From positions 1 to 46,525 of the forward strand of contig CAMYYY010000019.1 of assembly GCA_947303715.1 (NCBI GenBank): DNA of 46,525 bases. The letters are read 5' to 3'. Positions 8,882-17,754 of the stretch are shown here, piece after piece (position 1 is the first letter of the stretch; each line of letters begins with the position of its first letter). The stretch is from an uncultured Bacteroidales bacterium (GTDB taxonomy: Bacteria; Bacteroidota; Bacteroidia; Bacteroidales; Bacteroidaceae). Below the pieces are notes generated by a model. It did no database searches and was not told the origin of the DNA. It worked only from the letters and a program-made list of their open reading frames with translations. The position numbers and the translations under genes are program-made.

Positions 8882-9706
8882 ATGATTATTTCCATCAACA
8901 ACCTTCATAAGAAATTCGGCAGCGTTATCGCCGCCAACATCGACAGTTACGTCATCGGACACGGCGACATGGTGGGCCTCGTCGGCAACAACGGCGCTGG
9001 CAAGACCACGCTTTTCCGCCTCATCCTCGACCTCCTGAAGGCCGACGAGGGCAACGTTACCGTCAGCACCAAGGATGGCTCACTCAACGACGCCGACGTC
9101 ACCTCCACGGAGGAATGGAAACGCCACACCGGCGCCTTCATTGACGAGAGCTTCCTCATCGATTACCTTACGCCCGACGAGTACTTTGCCTTCCTCGGAC
9201 GCATGTTCGGCATGAAGAAGGAGGCTGTCAACGAACGTCTGGAGCACTTCCGCCCCTTCTTCAATGGCGAAATCCTGGGTGAGAAGAAGCTCATCCGCGA
9301 CTACTCCATGGGCAACAAGCAGAAGATCGGTATCGTCAGCGCCATGCTCCATAGCCCTGAACTGCTCATCCTCGACGAACCGTTCAACTTCCTTGACCCC
9401 TCCAGCCAAGCCATCATCAAGCACCTGCTGGCAGCCTATAACCGCGAGACAGGAGCCACGGTGCTCATCTCGTCGCACAACCTCGACCATACCGTCGAAG
9501 TCTGTCCTCGCATCGCCCTGCTGGAGCACGGCGTCATCCTCCGCGATATTGCCAACTTCGACGGCTCTGCCAAAACCGAGCTCGACACCTACTTCGATGC
9601 CCCCGTCCAAGCCGCTGAAGCCGCCGAAGCTCAGCCGGAAACTCAGGAAGAGCTGGAAGAGCCTGATATTCCGGAGAATCCAGAAAAACCAGATAACCCC
9701 GAATAA
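8882..9706 (+). CDS. ABC transporter ATP-binding protein
   Basis: This cytosolic motor of an ABC-2 type exporter has 274 residues. Motifs in order: Walker A GNNGAGKTT (35-43), signature YSMGNKQK (141-148; the family LSGGQ is changed to SMGNK, common in ABC-2 exporters), Walker B LLILDE (161-166) and the switch histidine H199 in SSHNLD. It pairs with the DUF5687-like permease immediately upstream. The last 35 residues form an unusual Ala/Glu/Pro-rich tail with repeating PE-containing steps (PENPEKPDNPE) outside the conserved fold. The gene ends 15 bp before malQ. Confidence 0.92.
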   Translation: MIISINNLHKKFGSVIAANIDSYVIGHGDMVGLVGNNGAGKTTLFRLILDLLKADEGNVTVSTKDGSLNDADVTSTEEWKRHTGAFIDESFLIDYLTPDEYFAFLGRMFGMKKEAVNERLEHFRPFFNGEILGEKKLIRDYSMGNKQKIGIVSAMLHSPELLILDEPFNFLDPSSQAIIKHLLAAYNRETGATVLISSHNLDHTVEVCPRIALLEHGVILRDIANFDGSAKTELDTYFDAPVQAAEAAEAQPETQEELEEPDIPENPEKPDNPE

Positions 9707-9721
9707 CAATAATTCATCATC

Positions 9722-11824
9722 ATGTTAACTTTCAGAATCCAATACTACACCCGCTGGGGTGAAGAATTACACCTCTCCATTGAGGGCAACGACTACCTCA
9801 TGGACAACGACGGCCACGGCAACTGGTTCATCACCCTCCCCGCCCTTGAGGTGGGGAAAGCCGTTTCTTACATCTACTACGTCACCGAGCATGGCGGAAT
9901 TTCCCGCCGCGAATGGCGTGCCCACAAAGCCACCATCCCCCTCGACGGCGAAGTCACCTTCAACGACTACTGGAAAGACCGCCCCGATGCCCCATTCTAT
10001 AGCGAGGGCTTCACCCGCATCGTCGGAGCGGACAAGGTGTCCCATTGGCGCGGCGCAGGCGTCGCCATCCCCGTCTTCTCGCTACGCAGCAAGAAGAGCT
10101 TCGGCATCGGTGAGTTTGCCGACATCCCCCTCATGGTCGACTGGGCAGAGCGCACCGGCATGTGCATCATTCAACTCCTGCCCGTCAACGACACTACCAT
10201 GACGCGTACATGGACAGACTCCTACCCCTACAACGCCAACTCTACCTTTGCCCTGCATCCTGCCTACATCAATCTCGATGCCGTGGGCAAGCTGAGCGAC
10301 AAGGAGAAGATGAAAGAGTTCCACGCCCTGCAAAAGGAGCTGAACGCTCTTCCACAAATCGACTACGAGCGCGTCACAAAGGCCAAGTGGGACTATCTGC
10401 GCCTCATCTATGCCGAGAAGGGAGCCAAGACGCTTGCCTCATCGGCTTTTAAAACATTCTTTAATGAAAACAACTACTGGTTGCGTCCCTATGCGGCGTT
10501 CTGCTACTTCCGCGATATGTTCGGCACACCCGACTTCAACCGCTGGAAAGACGTCACCTATAGCCCCGAGCTCATCGACAGCCTCGATGGTAATGCCGAC
10601 GTCGCTTTCCACTACTTCATCCAGTATCATCTGCACATCCAGTTGAAGAAGGCGGTTGACTATGCCCATGCCCACGGCATCACCCTCAAGGGCGACATCC
10701 CCATCGGCATCAGCCGTACCAGCGTCGATGCGTGGGTCTATCCGCACCTCTTCCATATGAACGGACAAGCCGGCGCTCCGCCCGATGCTTTTGCCACCGA
10801 CGGACAGAACTGGGGCTTCCCTACTTACAACTGGGAGGAAATGGCCAAGGACAACTACCAATGGTTCCGCAACCGCTTCCAGAAAATGAGCGACTACTTC
10901 GATGCCTACCGCATCGACCATCTGCTCGGTTTCTTCCGCATCTGGGAAATTCCTATCCGCTATCGCTCAGGCCTCCTCGGCCACTTCAATCCTGCCATGC
11001 CCTACTCCACGGGCGAGATTTGTGCTCGCCTCGGCATCACCATCGGACAACTGAATGCCCTCTCGACGCTCAATGTCAACCACAAGCCCGAGACGGACGT
11101 CCTCTTCGTCCAAGACGAATATCGCGAGGGTCTCTTCCATCCCCGCATCTCGGGCTACGATGCGCCCTGCTTCGAAACGCTCAACGAATGGCAGCAAGGA
11201 GCTTACCGCGAGTTGCACGAGGAGTATTTCTATCATCGCCACAACGATTTCTGGCGTGCCGAAGCAATGAAGAAGCTGCCCGCGCTCATCGACAGCACCG
11301 ACATGCTTGTCTGCGGCGAAGACCTCGGCATGATACCGTCGTGTGTCCCCTCCGTCATGGACGAGCTGCACATCCTCAGTCTGGAGATTCAGCAGATGCC
11401 CAAGGAATTGGGCGTCACCTTTGGCAACCCCGCCCGCTATCCCTACCACAGCGTCTGCACTACCTCGTCGCACGACATGGCCAACATCCGCGCCTGGTGG
11501 GAGGAAGACCAAAGCCTTACCCAGCGCTATTGGAACGAAATGCTCCATCATAAGGACAAAGCACCCAAGAAGTGCGAACCGTGGATTTGCGAGGAGATTA
11601 TCCGCAGCCACATGGCCAGCCCCTCCATGCTCGCTATCCTCCCCTTGCAGGACTGGCTGGGCATCGATGGCAAGCTGCGCTATGCTGACCCATTTGCCGA
11701 GCGCATCAATATTCCCGCCAATCCCCGCCACTACTGGCGCTATCGCATGCATCTTTTCCTTGAAGATCTTCTCAAGGCTGAGGATTTCAACAATCGTGTC
11801 AAGGCGTTGGCGGAAAGGAATTAA
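9722..11824 (+). CDS. malQ: 4-alpha-glucanotransferase (amylomaltase, GH77)
   Basis: This enzyme transfers alpha-1,4-glucan segments between maltodextrins in cytosolic starch and glycogen metabolism. In the 700-residue protein the catalytic residues by family alignment are the nucleophile Asp399 (DAYRIDH), acid/base Glu533 (VCGEDLG) and the third acid Asp585 (TSSHD). About 110 N-terminal residues form a beta-rich starch-binding-like domain (RIQYYTRWGEEL...). Bacteroidota MalQ proteins often have two such domains and close to 900 residues, so this one is short by about one module. There is no sign of a frameshift: the start codon follows the upstream gene closely. The stop overlaps the sulfatase start (TAATG), which suggests translational coupling. 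Confidence 0.94.
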   Translation: MLTFRIQYYTRWGEELHLSIEGNDYLMDNDGHGNWFITLPALEVGKAVSYIYYVTEHGGISRREWRAHKATIPLDGEVTFNDYWKDRPDAPFYSEGFTRIVGADKVSHWRGAGVAIPVFSLRSKKSFGIGEFADIPLMVDWAERTGMCIIQLLPVNDTTMTRTWTDSYPYNANSTFALHPAYINLDAVGKLSDKEKMKEFHALQKELNALPQIDYERVTKAKWDYLRLIYAEKGAKTLASSAFKTFFNENNYWLRPYAAFCYFRDMFGTPDFNRWKDVTYSPELIDSLDGNADVAFHYFIQYHLHIQLKKAVDYAHAHGITLKGDIPIGISRTSVDAWVYPHLFHMNGQAGAPPDAFATDGQNWGFPTYNWEEMAKDNYQWFRNRFQKMSDYFDAYRIDHLLGFFRIWEIPIRYRSGLLGHFNPAMPYSTGEICARLGITIGQLNALSTLNVNHKPETDVLFVQDEYREGLFHPRISGYDAPCFETLNEWQQGAYRELHEEYFYHRHNDFWRAEAMKKLPALIDSTDMLVCGEDLGMIPSCVPSVMDELHILSLEIQQMPKELGVTFGNPARYPYHSVCTTSSHDMANIRAWWEEDQSLTQRYWNEMLHHKDKAPKKCEPWICEEIIRSHMASPSMLAILPLQDWLGIDGKLRYADPFAERINIPANPRHYWRYRMHLFLEDLLKAEDFNNRVKALAERN

Positions 11825-13491
11825 TGAAAGCAACGAATCTGCTTCCCACCCTTACGGGTGTCACCGCCCTCGCCGCCCTTACCAGCTGTGGAGGCCAGGC
11901 AGCAAAGCCGTCGGCACAGGGGCCGTCAAAGCCCATGAATATTCTATATATCATGTGCGACGACCACTCCTACCAGACCATCAGCGCCTACGACCAGCGT
12001 TTTATCCACACGCCCAACATCGACCGCATTGCTGCTGAGGGCGTACGCTTCACGAACAGCTTTGTCGCTAATTCGCTCAGCGGCCCCAGCCGTGCCTGCA
12101 TGCTCACGGGCAAGCACAGCCATGCAAACGGTTTTACCGACAATACCGTTACCTTTGACGGAAGCCAGGAGACTTTTCCCAAGTTGCTGCAACAGGCAGG
12201 CTACGAGACAGCAATGATTGGCAAATGGCATCTCGTCAGCCAGCCTACAGGATTCGATTATTGGGATATCCTCGTCGGACAGGGCATGTACTATAACCCT
12301 GACTTCATCTGCAACGGAGAGAAAGTCCGACGCGAAGGCTATGCCACCAACATAACCACCGACCTTGCCCTCGACTGGCTGGAGAACAAGCACGACAAAA
12401 ACAAACCTTTCTGCCTGCTGCTCCATCACAAGGCTCCGCACCGCACATGGATGCCCGACAGCTGCGACATGGAGCTCTTCAGCGACACGGATTTCCCGCT
12501 GCCCGACACCTTCTGGGACGACTACGACGGTCGCCCTGCTGCAGCCACGCAGGAGATGCACATCCTCAAGGACATGGACCTCGTCTATGACCTCAAATTA
12601 GCAGACAAGGAAGGAGAAATCCACGGCGGCGGACTCGAAAACTGGGGGCGCACCATGTATAGCAGCCTCCTTAGCCCCAATCAGAAGGCCTTCTGGGACA
12701 AGCACTATGACTCCGTCATCGAGGCTTTCAAAGATAGTTTTCTGCGTAACGCTCCGAACGGCAGCAAAGAAACAATGTCGCCAGCCAACGGTGGCATGAA
12801 GGCAGATGCCAAACGCCTCGCTGAATGGAAGTATAACCAGTATATGCGCGATTATCTGCGTGTCATCACCTCCATCGACCGCAACGTGGGTCGTGTGCTC
12901 GATTATCTGGAAAGAAACGGACTGATGGAGAACACGCTCATCGTATACACCTCTGACCAGGGATTCTATATGGGTGAACACGGATGGTTTGATAAGCGTT
13001 TCATGTACGAGGAGTCGTTCCGCACACCGCTACTTGCCCGATTGCCAGGCGGCAAGAAGGGTGACATCACCCAATTGGTGCAAAACATCGACTACGCTCC
13101 CACCTTCCTCGAGCTGGCAGGTGTCCCCGTGCCCGATGACATTCAGGGCGTGTCGCTGCTTCCACTCCTCCAAGGTCATCTGCCCCGCCATTGGCGAAAG
13201 ACACTCTACTACCATTATTATGAATACCCCGCAGAACACGCCGTCCGCCGCCACTACGGCGTTCGCGACAGCCGCTACAAGCTCATTCACTTCTACCCTG
13301 CCTCACTCGACGGCATCAAGGTGAAGGACACCATCGACTGTTGGGAACTTTACGACCTCCACAACGACCCCTCCGAACTACACAACATCTATGGTAAGCC
13401 GGGTACCGAACGTATCACCCGCCGCCTGATGAAGATGCTTCGCAAACTCCAAGAGCAGTACAACGCTCCTGAACTAAATTATGGAAGTTAA
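11824..13491 (+). CDS. Serine-type sulfatase lipoprotein (S1 family, GlcNAc-6-sulfatase-like)
   Basis: This enzyme removes sulfate esters from glycans. The 555-residue protein has a lipoprotein signal with lipobox ending at Cys22 (LTSC-GG), so it is anchored to a membrane. The formylglycine motif is SGPSRACMLTG, with Ser86 as the residue to be converted, so it needs a radical-SAM maturase; one is encoded 33 bp downstream. Metal-binding acids are visible in MCDDHS (46-47) and in the C-terminal SDQGFYMGEHGW segment. The sequence between (GKWHL, FCLLLHHKAPHRTWMP, DTFWDDY) resembles N-acetylglucosamine-6-O-sulfatases acting on mucin or heparan-type glycans; the subfamily is my inference. The start overlaps the malQ stop by one base. 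Confidence 0.92.
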   Translation: MKATNLLPTLTGVTALAALTSCGGQAAKPSAQGPSKPMNILYIMCDDHSYQTISAYDQRFIHTPNIDRIAAEGVRFTNSFVANSLSGPSRACMLTGKHSHANGFTDNTVTFDGSQETFPKLLQQAGYETAMIGKWHLVSQPTGFDYWDILVGQGMYYNPDFICNGEKVRREGYATNITTDLALDWLENKHDKNKPFCLLLHHKAPHRTWMPDSCDMELFSDTDFPLPDTFWDDYDGRPAAATQEMHILKDMDLVYDLKLADKEGEIHGGGLENWGRTMYSSLLSPNQKAFWDKHYDSVIEAFKDSFLRNAPNGSKETMSPANGGMKADAKRLAEWKYNQYMRDYLRVITSIDRNVGRVLDYLERNGLMENTLIVYTSDQGFYMGEHGWFDKRFMYEESFRTPLLARLPGGKKGDITQLVQNIDYAPTFLELAGVPVPDDIQGVSLLPLLQGHLPRHWRKTLYYHYYEYPAEHAVRRHYGVRDSRYKLIHFYPASLDGIKVKDTIDCWELYDLHNDPSELHNIYGKPGTERITRRLMKMLRKLQEQYNAPELNYGS

Positions 13492-13524
13492 AAATAAAGA
13501 GCTCTCTAAAACAATCATACTCTA

Positions 13525-14742
13525 ATGCCCTCTTCCGTCCTTCCCTTTTCTGCTGCAAAGAAGCTCGCTGGGCCGCAAGCCTTCAGCACGTTGGTGAAGC
13601 CCGTCGGTTCAGCCTGCAACCTGCGCTGCGACTACTGCTACTACCTCGGAAAGGTGGAATTCTATGGCGGATATGAACCGGTAATGGACGATGAGCTGCT
13701 GGAACTCTACATCCGGCAGTACATCGAAGCCGTTCAAGTACCCGTTGTCACTTTCTGCTGGCATGGTGGCGAGCCGCTGCTAGCAGGACTCGATTTCTAT
13801 CGCAAGGCTGTGGCCATACAAGAGAAATACCGCGGCGACAAGCAAATTGAGAACACGCTGCAGACAAACGGCTTGCTCGTCACCGACGAATGGTGCCGTT
13901 TCTTTCACGACCATCACTTCCTCGTGGGGCTTTCGTTGGATGGCCCTGCCGATTTGCACGATGCCTTTCGCCGCGACCGTGGTGGACACCCGACATTCAG
14001 TCGTGTCCTGCACGCCGCCCAGCTTATGGCCACCGGCGGCGTCGATTTCAACATCCTCTGCACAGTCAATGCCCGTTCGGCGGGACGAGGAGCGGAGGTC
14101 TACCGCTTTCTGCGCGCTCTCACCCCCTTTCTCCAGTTCCTACCGGTACTGGAGTATGCCGACAACGCAGGGCACATTGTCCCCCCTGGTACTGAGGGAA
14201 GTGCCACCACCCCCTACTCCACGACGGCTGCTGCGTATGGGCAATTCCTCTGCGACGTCTATGACGAATGGGTGCGTACCGATGTGGGGCGCATCTACGT
14301 CCAGCTGTTCGACGTCACCCTTGCTCAATGGTGCGGCCAACCAGCCACGCTCTGTGCCCTCGGCGAGTCGTGTGGCGATAGCCTTGTCGTCGAGCACAAT
14401 GGCGACGTCTACATCTGCGACCACTTTGTCTATCCCACCTACCGTCTGGGCAACCTCCGCGAGACGCCGCTGGCGGAGCTCTATCGTCAGCCCGAACGAT
14501 TCCGTTTCGGTGCTGCCAAGTTCACCACGCTACCCCGCCTCTGCCATCGCTGCCGTTGGCTGTTTCTCTGCCACGGCGAATGCCCCAAGCACCGCTTCGG
14601 CGAAGACGGACTCAGCAGCCTTTGCAAGGGCTACAAGCAGTTCTACGCCCACACCGCTGCCGATATGCAGACCATGCGTAGCCTCTTGGAGCGTCAGCTC
14701 CCTCCGGCAATGATAATGCAAAGATTGAAAACTGAAAATTAA
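13525..14742 (+). CDS. Anaerobic sulfatase-maturating enzyme (radical SAM, SPASM domain)
   Basis: This protein converts the active-site Ser or Cys of a sulfatase to C-alpha-formylglycine using S-adenosylmethionine and iron-sulfur clusters. The 405 residues carry the radical-SAM triad C31-x3-C35-x2-C38 (CNLRCDYC). The C-terminal SPASM region has the cysteine set expected for two extra clusters (CALGESCGD; VYICDHFVYPTYRLGN; LCHRCRWLFLCHGECPKHR; LCKGY). It immediately follows a serine-type sulfatase, its obvious substrate, and may serve other sulfatases of the genome. The assignment to anSME, as opposed to another SPASM enzyme, rests on close family resemblance plus this neighbour. Confidence 0.94.
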   Translation: MPSSVLPFSAAKKLAGPQAFSTLVKPVGSACNLRCDYCYYLGKVEFYGGYEPVMDDELLELYIRQYIEAVQVPVVTFCWHGGEPLLAGLDFYRKAVAIQEKYRGDKQIENTLQTNGLLVTDEWCRFFHDHHFLVGLSLDGPADLHDAFRRDRGGHPTFSRVLHAAQLMATGGVDFNILCTVNARSAGRGAEVYRFLRALTPFLQFLPVLEYADNAGHIVPPGTEGSATTPYSTTAAAYGQFLCDVYDEWVRTDVGRIYVQLFDVTLAQWCGQPATLCALGESCGDSLVVEHNGDVYICDHFVYPTYRLGNLRETPLAELYRQPERFRFGAAKFTTLPRLCHRCRWLFLCHGECPKHRFGEDGLSSLCKGYKQFYAHTAADMQTMRSLLERQLPPAMIMQRLKTEN

Positions 14743-14763
14743 ACATATAAACCTTAACAACCT

Positions 14764-16707
14764 ATGAAAAGCAAGTATTCTCTCCCCAAGGAAGGCGGTC
14801 TCATCACCACCTCCGTCCCTGAAGACATCATCTGTCGCTTCGAGAAAATCCCCACCCAGGTATTCCCCGGCGAATACGAAGGCGTGCAGTACGTTGCCGA
14901 CAAGATTATCCGCGCCATCGCCGCCCACGAGGCCGATGCCACCGTTGCCGGACGCCCCTTCGTGCTCGGTCTCACCACCGGCCGCACGCCCCTCGGTCTC
15001 TACCGCGAGCTCGTCGCCCGCCACAAAGCTGGCCGAGTCAGTTTCCGCAACGTCGAAGTCTATAGTCTCGACGAATTCTACCCCATCACGCCCGAGCATC
15101 AGCAGAGCCGCAACTACCGCATCCACGCCGAATTTCTCAACCACATCGACATTCTCCCCGAGAACATCCACGTCCCCGACGCCACCGTACCCCTCGACCG
15201 CATCAGCGAGTACTGCCGCCAGTACGGCCACGAGGCCAAGAGTAAGATGGACCTTATGATTATCGGCGTGGGCGAACAAGGGCAGATTGGCTTCAACGAG
15301 CCCGGCACCTTCTCCCGCTCTAAGACACGCCTGGTGCAGCTCTCCCTTAACTCCATTAAGACGCAATCAAACTTCTTCTCCTCCTTCAACGAAGTGCCCA
15401 AGATGGCCATTACCATGGGCATCGACACGGTGATGAAGGCTAAGCAAATCATCCTTATGGCCTGGGGCGAGGACAAGGCTGACGCCATCCGCCGCATCGT
15501 CGAGGGCGAAGTCACCGAGCAGACACCTGCCAGTTTCTTCCAAGAGCACCCCGACATTGAGGTTGTCACTGACGAGACTGCCGCCGCCTGCCTCACCCGC
15601 TACGAAGCCCCCTGGGTCGTCGGCCCTTGCCAATGGAGCCGCAAGCTCATCCGCAAGGCCGTCATCTGGCTCTGCACTCGCGTGGAAAAGCCCATCCTCA
15701 AGCTCACCTATCAGGACTACCTCCAGAACTCCCTCGCCCCCATGCTCGACTCCCTCGGCAAGCGCTACAGCCAAGTGAACATCGAGGTGTTTAACGACAT
15801 GCAGCACACCATCAGCGGCTGGCCGGGTGGCAAGCCGGGCGCCACCGACGACGCTACACGCCCCGTCAGCTCCAACCCCTTCCCCAAGCGCGTGCTCATC
15901 TTCTCGCCCCACCCCGACGATGACGTCATCTCCATGGGCGGCACATTCTGTCGGCTTATCCAGCAGGGGCACGACGTCCATGTCGCTTACGAGACCAGCG
16001 GCAACGTTGCCGTCTATGACGATGTTGTCATCCAGAACCTCGATACCGCCCGCGAGATGGGCCTTGGCGACCGTGTCGACGAAATCCGCGCCATCATCGC
16101 CTCCAAGCAGCCCGGTCAGCCCGAGCCGCGAGCCCTACTCAACATCAAGGGCGCCATCCGTCGTGCCGAAGCCCGCGCCGCCGACCGCAGCATCGGCCTT
16201 GACGACCGCACCAACGTCCACTTCCTTAACCTCCCCTTCTACGAGAGCGGCACCATCAAGAAGGGCGAACTCGGCTCTGCCGATATCGACATCATCGTCA
16301 GCCTACTGCGTCAGATCAAGCCCCACCAAATCTACGCCGCCGGCGACCTCTCCGACCCCCACGGCACCCACCGCGTCTGCATCGAAGCCGTCCTCGGCGC
16401 TCTTGAGGTGGTGAAGGACGATCCTTGGCTGGCTGACTGCCACCTTTGGCTCTATCGCGGCGCCTGGCAGGAATGGCCCCTCGACCAAGTGGACATGGCC
16501 GTGCCCATCAGCCCCGAAGAGCTCATCATGAAGCGTCAGGCCATCTTCCGTCACCTCTCGCAGAAGGACATTGTGCCCTTCCCCGGCGAGGACCAGCGCG
16601 AGTTCTGGCAACGCGCCGAGGAACGTACCCAGCACACCGCCGCCCTCTACAACCAGCTTGGACTGCCCGAATATCAGGCCATCGAGGTCTTCCTACGGAT
16701 GAGATAG
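14764..16707 (+). CDS. nagB: NagB-like/PIG-L-like fusion protein (long glucosamine-6-phosphate deaminase type)
   Basis: This 647-residue cytosolic protein has two parts. Residues ~25-285 have the NagB (glucosamine-6-phosphate isomerase/deaminase) fold: GLTTGRTPLGLY (69-80), SLDEFYP with Asp103, and GFNEPG (176-181). Residues ~375-645 are a PIG-L/LmbE-type deacetylase domain with HPDDD (383-387) and DPHGTHR near 533-539 as likely metal ligands. Compared with E. coli NagB, the catalytic Asp141 and His143 positions read Gln172 and Gln174 (GEQGQIG), while Glu148 is kept as Glu179. Deaminase activity should therefore not be taken for granted. It follows the maturase by 21 bp. A role in amino-sugar metabolism fits the neighbouring sulfatase; the gene symbol follows common usage. 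Confidence 0.82.
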   Translation: MKSKYSLPKEGGLITTSVPEDIICRFEKIPTQVFPGEYEGVQYVADKIIRAIAAHEADATVAGRPFVLGLTTGRTPLGLYRELVARHKAGRVSFRNVEVYSLDEFYPITPEHQQSRNYRIHAEFLNHIDILPENIHVPDATVPLDRISEYCRQYGHEAKSKMDLMIIGVGEQGQIGFNEPGTFSRSKTRLVQLSLNSIKTQSNFFSSFNEVPKMAITMGIDTVMKAKQIILMAWGEDKADAIRRIVEGEVTEQTPASFFQEHPDIEVVTDETAAACLTRYEAPWVVGPCQWSRKLIRKAVIWLCTRVEKPILKLTYQDYLQNSLAPMLDSLGKRYSQVNIEVFNDMQHTISGWPGGKPGATDDATRPVSSNPFPKRVLIFSPHPDDDVISMGGTFCRLIQQGHDVHVAYETSGNVAVYDDVVIQNLDTAREMGLGDRVDEIRAIIASKQPGQPEPRALLNIKGAIRRAEARAADRSIGLDDRTNVHFLNLPFYESGTIKKGELGSADIDIIVSLLRQIKPHQIYAAGDLSDPHGTHRVCIEAVLGALEVVKDDPWLADCHLWLYRGAWQEWPLDQVDMAVPISPEELIMKRQAIFRHLSQKDIVPFPGEDQREFWQRAEERTQHTAALYNQLGLPEYQAIEVFLRMR

Positions 16708-16730
16708 AGAAATCGTGAATGCGTGATTCA

Positions 16731-17495
16731 ATGAGAAAAGTTTTCATTTCATTACTGGCAATCATGGCTATGATGTGTACGACATGCCAGACCAAAGGCC
16801 AAGAGAGCGCCCTGAAGGGCAAGCGAGTGCTGTTCGTCTATGGCGGATGGGAAGGGCACGAACCTCGTCAGACCATGGAGAAACTGAAGCCCTGGCTCGA
16901 GGACGAGGGCGCCATCGTCTATTACCGGAACGACCTCGATGCCTATGCCGACAAAAAGCTGATGAACTCCATCGACCTCATCATCCAGACGTGGACAATG
17001 GGCAGCCTCACCGCTGAACAGGAGCGCGGGCTACTGGAGGCTGTACGCAACGGCGTCGGCTTAGCCGGCTGGCACGGAGGCCTCGGCGACGCCTTCCGCG
17101 GCAGCACCGAATACCAGTTCATGGTGGGCGGCCAATGGGTGGCACACCCCGGCGGGAAGGTTGACTACGACGTCATCATCAAGAACCGGAAAGACCCCGT
17201 GACCAAAGGGCTCAAGACGTTCCATATGACCTCTGAGCAGTACTACATGCACGTCGACCCCGCCGTCAAAGTCCTCGCCACAACCATCTTCAGCGGCACA
17301 GGCGATGCCCCTTGGATCAAGGGCGTCGAGATGCCCGTCGTTTGGAAGAAGCACTACGGCAAGGGCCGCGTCTTCTACTCCTCGCTCTGCCACGATGCCC
17401 ACGACTTTGACGTCCCTGAGGCCATGGAGATTATGAAGCGCGGCATCATGTGGGCCGCGCTCTCGAAAGCTGACGCCCAACGGCAAGAGAAATGA
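16731..17495 (+). CDS. ThuA-like domain protein, exported
   Basis: The 254-residue protein has a signal sequence (MRKVFISLLAIMAMMCTTC) that may be a lipobox or an ordinary signal peptide; the cysteines near residue 20 leave this open. The mature part is a ThuA (trehalose-utilisation) domain of the class-I glutamine amidotransferase-like fold: RVLFVYGGWEGHEP, GLAGWHGGLGDAFRG, VAHPGGKV, HVDPAVKVLATT and GRVFYSSLCHDAHDF. ThuA proteins are found with sugar-degradation genes, but their reaction is unsettled. I start at 16731 (MRKV); an ATG at 16719 would add four residues before the signal. It is the last gene before a strong terminator. Confidence 0.85.
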   Translation: MRKVFISLLAIMAMMCTTCQTKGQESALKGKRVLFVYGGWEGHEPRQTMEKLKPWLEDEGAIVYYRNDLDAYADKKLMNSIDLIIQTWTMGSLTAEQERGLLEAVRNGVGLAGWHGGLGDAFRGSTEYQFMVGGQWVAHPGGKVDYDVIIKNRKDPVTKGLKTFHMTSEQYYMHVDPAVKVLATTIFSGTGDAPWIKGVEMPVVWKKHYGKGRVFYSSLCHDAHDFDVPEAMEIMKRGIMWAALSKADAQRQEK

Positions 17496-17543
17496 GGTAT
17501 AAGGGGTATCCTTAAGAATTAAATCATCTTTTTCATTCAGAGA

Positions 17544-17569
17544 GTGGCTGCGTTTGGCAGCCACTTTTT
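17544..17569 (+). terminator. Rho-independent terminator after the ThuA-like gene
   Basis: A perfect 8-bp stem GTGGCTGC (17544-17551) / GCAGCCAC (17557-17564) encloses a 5-base loop and is followed by TTTTT. It closes the + strand gene series 49 bp after the last stop codon. Confidence 0.92.
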
Positions 17570-17622
17570 CTTTCCTGATTTTAAGGCCTATTTTTCTCGC
17601 AGCACAAGGTTATTTTCTTCAA

Positions 17623-17703
17623 CTCCAATTGGAGTTTCATTCTCCGACAGCTGGAGTATCATTCTCCGACAATTGGAGTTTTAATCTCCGCCAATTGGCG
17701 GAG
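17623..17703. repeat. 22-bp-period palindrome array B (CTCCAATTGGAG type)
   Basis: Four units share a (T/C)TGG core at 17629, 17651, 17673 and 17695, exactly 22 bp apart. Unit 1 contains the perfect palindrome CTCCAATTGGAG (17623-17634), unit 2 CTCCGACAGCTGGAG, unit 3 CTCCGACAATTGGAG, and unit 4 the perfect 18-bp palindrome CTCCGCCAATTGGCGGAG (17686-17703). The array lies between convergent ThuA-like and crcB genes. Its core is unrelated to arrays A and C, but the period is the same. Confidence 0.9.
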
Positions 17704-17754
17704 AAGAAAAAGGAGAGACAAAAAGAAGAAATATAAGCCAACCAACAGAAGATC

